Positions 62,555 to 64,000 of a DNA stretch of 64,000 bases are shown here, one piece after another. Source of the stretch: AP-15 sp963790875 (lineage in GTDB: Bacteria; Pseudomonadota; Alphaproteobacteria; ATCC43930; CGMCC-115725); the NCBI GenBank assembly GCA_963790875.1, contig CAWBQT010000008.1:744001-808000 (forward strand), in the 5' to 3' direction. Position numbers and translations under genes: made by a program. Each line of letters opens with the position of its first letter. Positions within the stretch are counted from its first letter, which is position 1. Under the pieces are notes generated by a model. It did no database searches, had not been told where the DNA came from, and saw only the letters and a list, made by a program, of their open reading frames with translations.

Positions 62555-62710
62555 CGGTGAGAGAGAGATCAGAGCGATAAAGGCGGCGGAGCTGATCTTC
62601 TCAAGCAGAGATCGGTAAGCGCCTAAACATAAATCCTGGGCGTGTGTCCGAAGTGCTCAGGGGAAAACGAAAGGAAATAAAGCAGTCATCACATGCTGAT
62701 CGCGGATTAG
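62555..62710 (+). pseudogene. small helix-turn-helix protein remnant
   Basis: REIRAIKAAELIFS, then after one slip SQAEIGKRLNINPGRVSEVL and RGKRKEI. This is the compact pattern of small Xre-like proteins (Q.EIG.RL.I..GRVSEV..GKR) common on phages. It is broken by a single-base shift near 62615. Confidence 0.5.
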
Positions 62711-63417
62711 ATGCTTACTCAGCCCACCGGAGGCGGCGTAGGTCTTAGCATAGAAGCTGGTCGTTGCCAGATTGTATATGGGAACCGGCGGCGGGCGACG
62801 GAGCATAGTTCGCCCGTTGGTTGCGGCTGGCTCACCGTGGTTGCATCGGATCTCGTGGATTATGGTCTTCTCAACTGCAAAAGTGGGATCGACTATCTGA
62901 AAGCCGACACTAGAAGGTAGCTTGGGGTGAGTTATCGATCCCCCGTATAAACTGGCAATGAAGTTCGCGGAAAAGGCGTTACACGAAACTTTTTATCTAG
63001 CATTGTTGTTGCGAACGAATTTCCTAGAAAGCACCGCACGTTTGGAATTTTTCCGCAAACATCAGCCTGCCCGAATTTGGATATGATCTCGGCGTTTGCC
63101 GATGATGCACCGGCATGGCTGGCAAGGGCGTCGCGCACCTAGCAATACCTGCTTTGCGTGGTTCGTGTGGGATAAACGGTCCGAGCAAAAGCGGGTTGTC
63201 GATTGGTTCGATTGGAAAACGATCGACGAGCGGAAAGGCATAGGAAAACCGCGAAAGAGAGCAGCATGAGCGAGGTGAGCCGAGGTCCTTCAATTGCCTT
63301 TACGGCGCTGCCGGAGGCGAGCTTGAGCACACCGAATTCCGGGCGAGCACGATAATGTTTCATACGGGAGATGTCGAAACCGGCCCCTGCGCCGCAGGAC
63401 CCGCTATCAAAGGGTAC
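62711..63417. other. right end of the element, no supported gene
   Basis: About 700 bases with short frames on both strands. None has a recognised domain or a good ribosome site. It leads into the right-hand TGCTAGCC sites. Confidence 0.35.
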
Positions 63418-63437
63418 TGCTAGCCGGTTTGCTAGCC
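63418..63437. promoter_or_regulatory. two TGCTAGCC sites, probable integrase arm sites (right)
   Basis: TGCTAGCC at 63418-63425 and 63430-63437, about 70 bases inside attR. They are the same octamer and spacing class as the three copies near attL. Confidence 0.55.
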
Positions 63438-63507
63438 CAAAGCCCTGGTCGCGCCTATCGGCGTCCCGAATATCAGCCTCTTTGCGCGCTAACTATTTGA
63501 GATGAAA

Positions 63508-63582
63508 TGGTGCCCCGAGTCGGATTTGAACCAACGACCTACCGCTTACGAAGCGGTTGCTCTACCGCTGAGCTACCGGGGC
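63508..63582 (-). tRNA. tRNA-Thr (CGT), integration target of the element (attR)
   Basis: The minus strand folds as a full cloverleaf with acceptor GCCCCGG, anticodon stem ACCGC/GCGGT around TTCGTAA (anticodon CGT), a normal T arm and an encoded CCA (63508-63510). Its 3' 45 bases (63508-63552) are duplicated at 48742-48786. The element lies on the 3' side of the gene, the usual geometry for integration that rebuilds the tRNA. Confidence 0.95.
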
Positions 63583-63647
63583 GGCCGCCGCATTCTTAGC
63601 GGCTTTCGCGGCTCCCGCCAAGCCGGCCGGGCGGTCGCGGATCGGGG

Positions 63648-64000
63648 TTACCCGGCGGCGGCGCCTGCCGCCGGCAATTCGGGAATGGTGGCCGCAGCGG
63701 GTCGCATTGCGGCCGGCACGGCCGGGCCCGCCGCCGCCGGCGTGCCCGAGGACAGCGTGTCGAAAGCGCCGCAATGCGGGCACAGCGAACGCCATTCGCC
63801 ACTCTCGCCGTCGCAGCTGGCGCAGACATAGCGCGGCTCGGGGGGTGCCGCGACGGCGCGGTCGAGCCATTCGCGCACCCGGCCGAAGTCCTGATGCTCG
63901 GCCTCTTCGAGCCGCGCCATCAGAAGGCACAGGCGCCGGCTCGGAGCGGCCTCGGCCGGCGCCGACGCCGAGGGCGGCGTTTGCAGTGCCCGTTCGAGCC
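63648..64000 (-). CDS. hemY: HemY-like heme biosynthesis-associated protein, C-terminal part
   Basis: The 3' end of a gene that starts beyond the right edge. The visible product has the helical RRLCLLMARLEEAEHQDFGR segment with VREWLDRAVAAPPEPRYVC, then a CX2C pair set (CASCDGESGEWRSLCPHC) and GAFDTL, followed by a Pro/Ala-rich tail. This TPR-then-cysteine C-terminus fits the alphaproteobacterial HemY (TPR membrane protein, not protoporphyrinogen oxidase). The call rests on the tail only, so it is moderate. Confidence 0.65.
   Translation of the reverse strand, partial: LERALQTPPSASAPAEAAPSRRLCLLMARLEEAEHQDFGRVREWLDRAVAAPPEPRYVCASCDGESGEWRSLCPHCGAFDTLSSGTPAAAGPAVPAAMRPAAATIPELPAAGAAAG

Noticed and set aside
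51800..62710. A functional TAG-recoded phage genome
   Set aside because: The same genes also carry many frameshifts, so stops alone are not evidence of recoding; no suppressor tRNA is seen in the window. Kept only as a question.
51800..62710. Diversity-generating retroelement or base-specific hypermutation
   Set aside because: Some codons looked as if other bases had been changed to A (for example DDDD and DDDE runs), but other differences did not fit, and no reverse transcriptase or template repeat is present.

Overview
The window comes from the chromosome of a high-GC Gram-negative bacterium, almost certainly an alphaproteobacterium of the Rhodospirillales type. The evidence is the clustering of dprA-plsY-topA, rpoD-dnaG next to carAB-greA, an atpHAGD operon near priA, and DUF484-xerC beside priA. 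I cannot name a genus from sequence alone. Several conserved genes (rpoD, carA, a LysR regulator, a RES toxin) are broken by exactly one inserted or deleted base, usually in a short homopolymer. Because rpoD and carA are essential or nearly so, the assembly probably carries residual indel errors, and frameshifts elsewhere must be read with that in mind.

Layout. 1-8 kb: topA (partial), dprA and plsY on the minus strand; a divergent aspartate carbamoyltransferase with a fused PyrI-like zinc domain; tRNA-Ile(CAT); rpoD and dnaG. 8-22 kb: carAB, greA, an orphan ParA-like ATPase, a CYTH-CHAD protein, an Lrp regulator, a double-PAP2 membrane phosphatase, a large conserved-looking unknown protein, trxB and a LysR gene. 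22-31.6 kb: a candidate structured RNA with a strong terminator, a small membrane/hemolysin-III cluster, threonine aldolase, an SDR oxidoreductase, two convergent GT39/ArnT-like glycosyltransferases, a remnant of a SAM-domain cyclase, an orphan periplasmic binding protein and cyanase. 31.9-39.7 kb: an Xre/RES toxin-antitoxin pair where atpC would be expected, then atpD, atpG, atpA and atpH, a GerW-like protein, an unknown protein and an SPFH protein.

39.9-46.1 kb: priA with a 672-bp near-identical duplication of its 3' part. The two copies flank a 3.2-kb insert holding ruins of a type III-like restriction-modification locus, an intact MazF-type toxin-antitoxin pair and a frameshifted UvrD-like helicase. 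46-48 kb: DUF484 protein and XerC.

48.74-63.55 kb: an integrated element bounded by a 45-bp direct repeat that is the 3' end of tRNA-Thr(CGT). It starts with a P4-type integrase, two small unknown genes, an AlpA-like regulator and a ProQ/FinO-like protein. It continues with an SSB-like protein, a Toprim primase, an AAA ATPase, an iteron array, small packaging-type genes and a large terminase, and ends with unknown cargo that includes a four-helix membrane protein. From about 51.8 kb rightwards nearly every gene carries frameshifts and in-frame stops, mostly TAG. The gene order resembles a phage satellite (PICI-like) or a stripped prophage. To the right lie the intact tRNA-Thr and the 3' part of a hemY-like gene.
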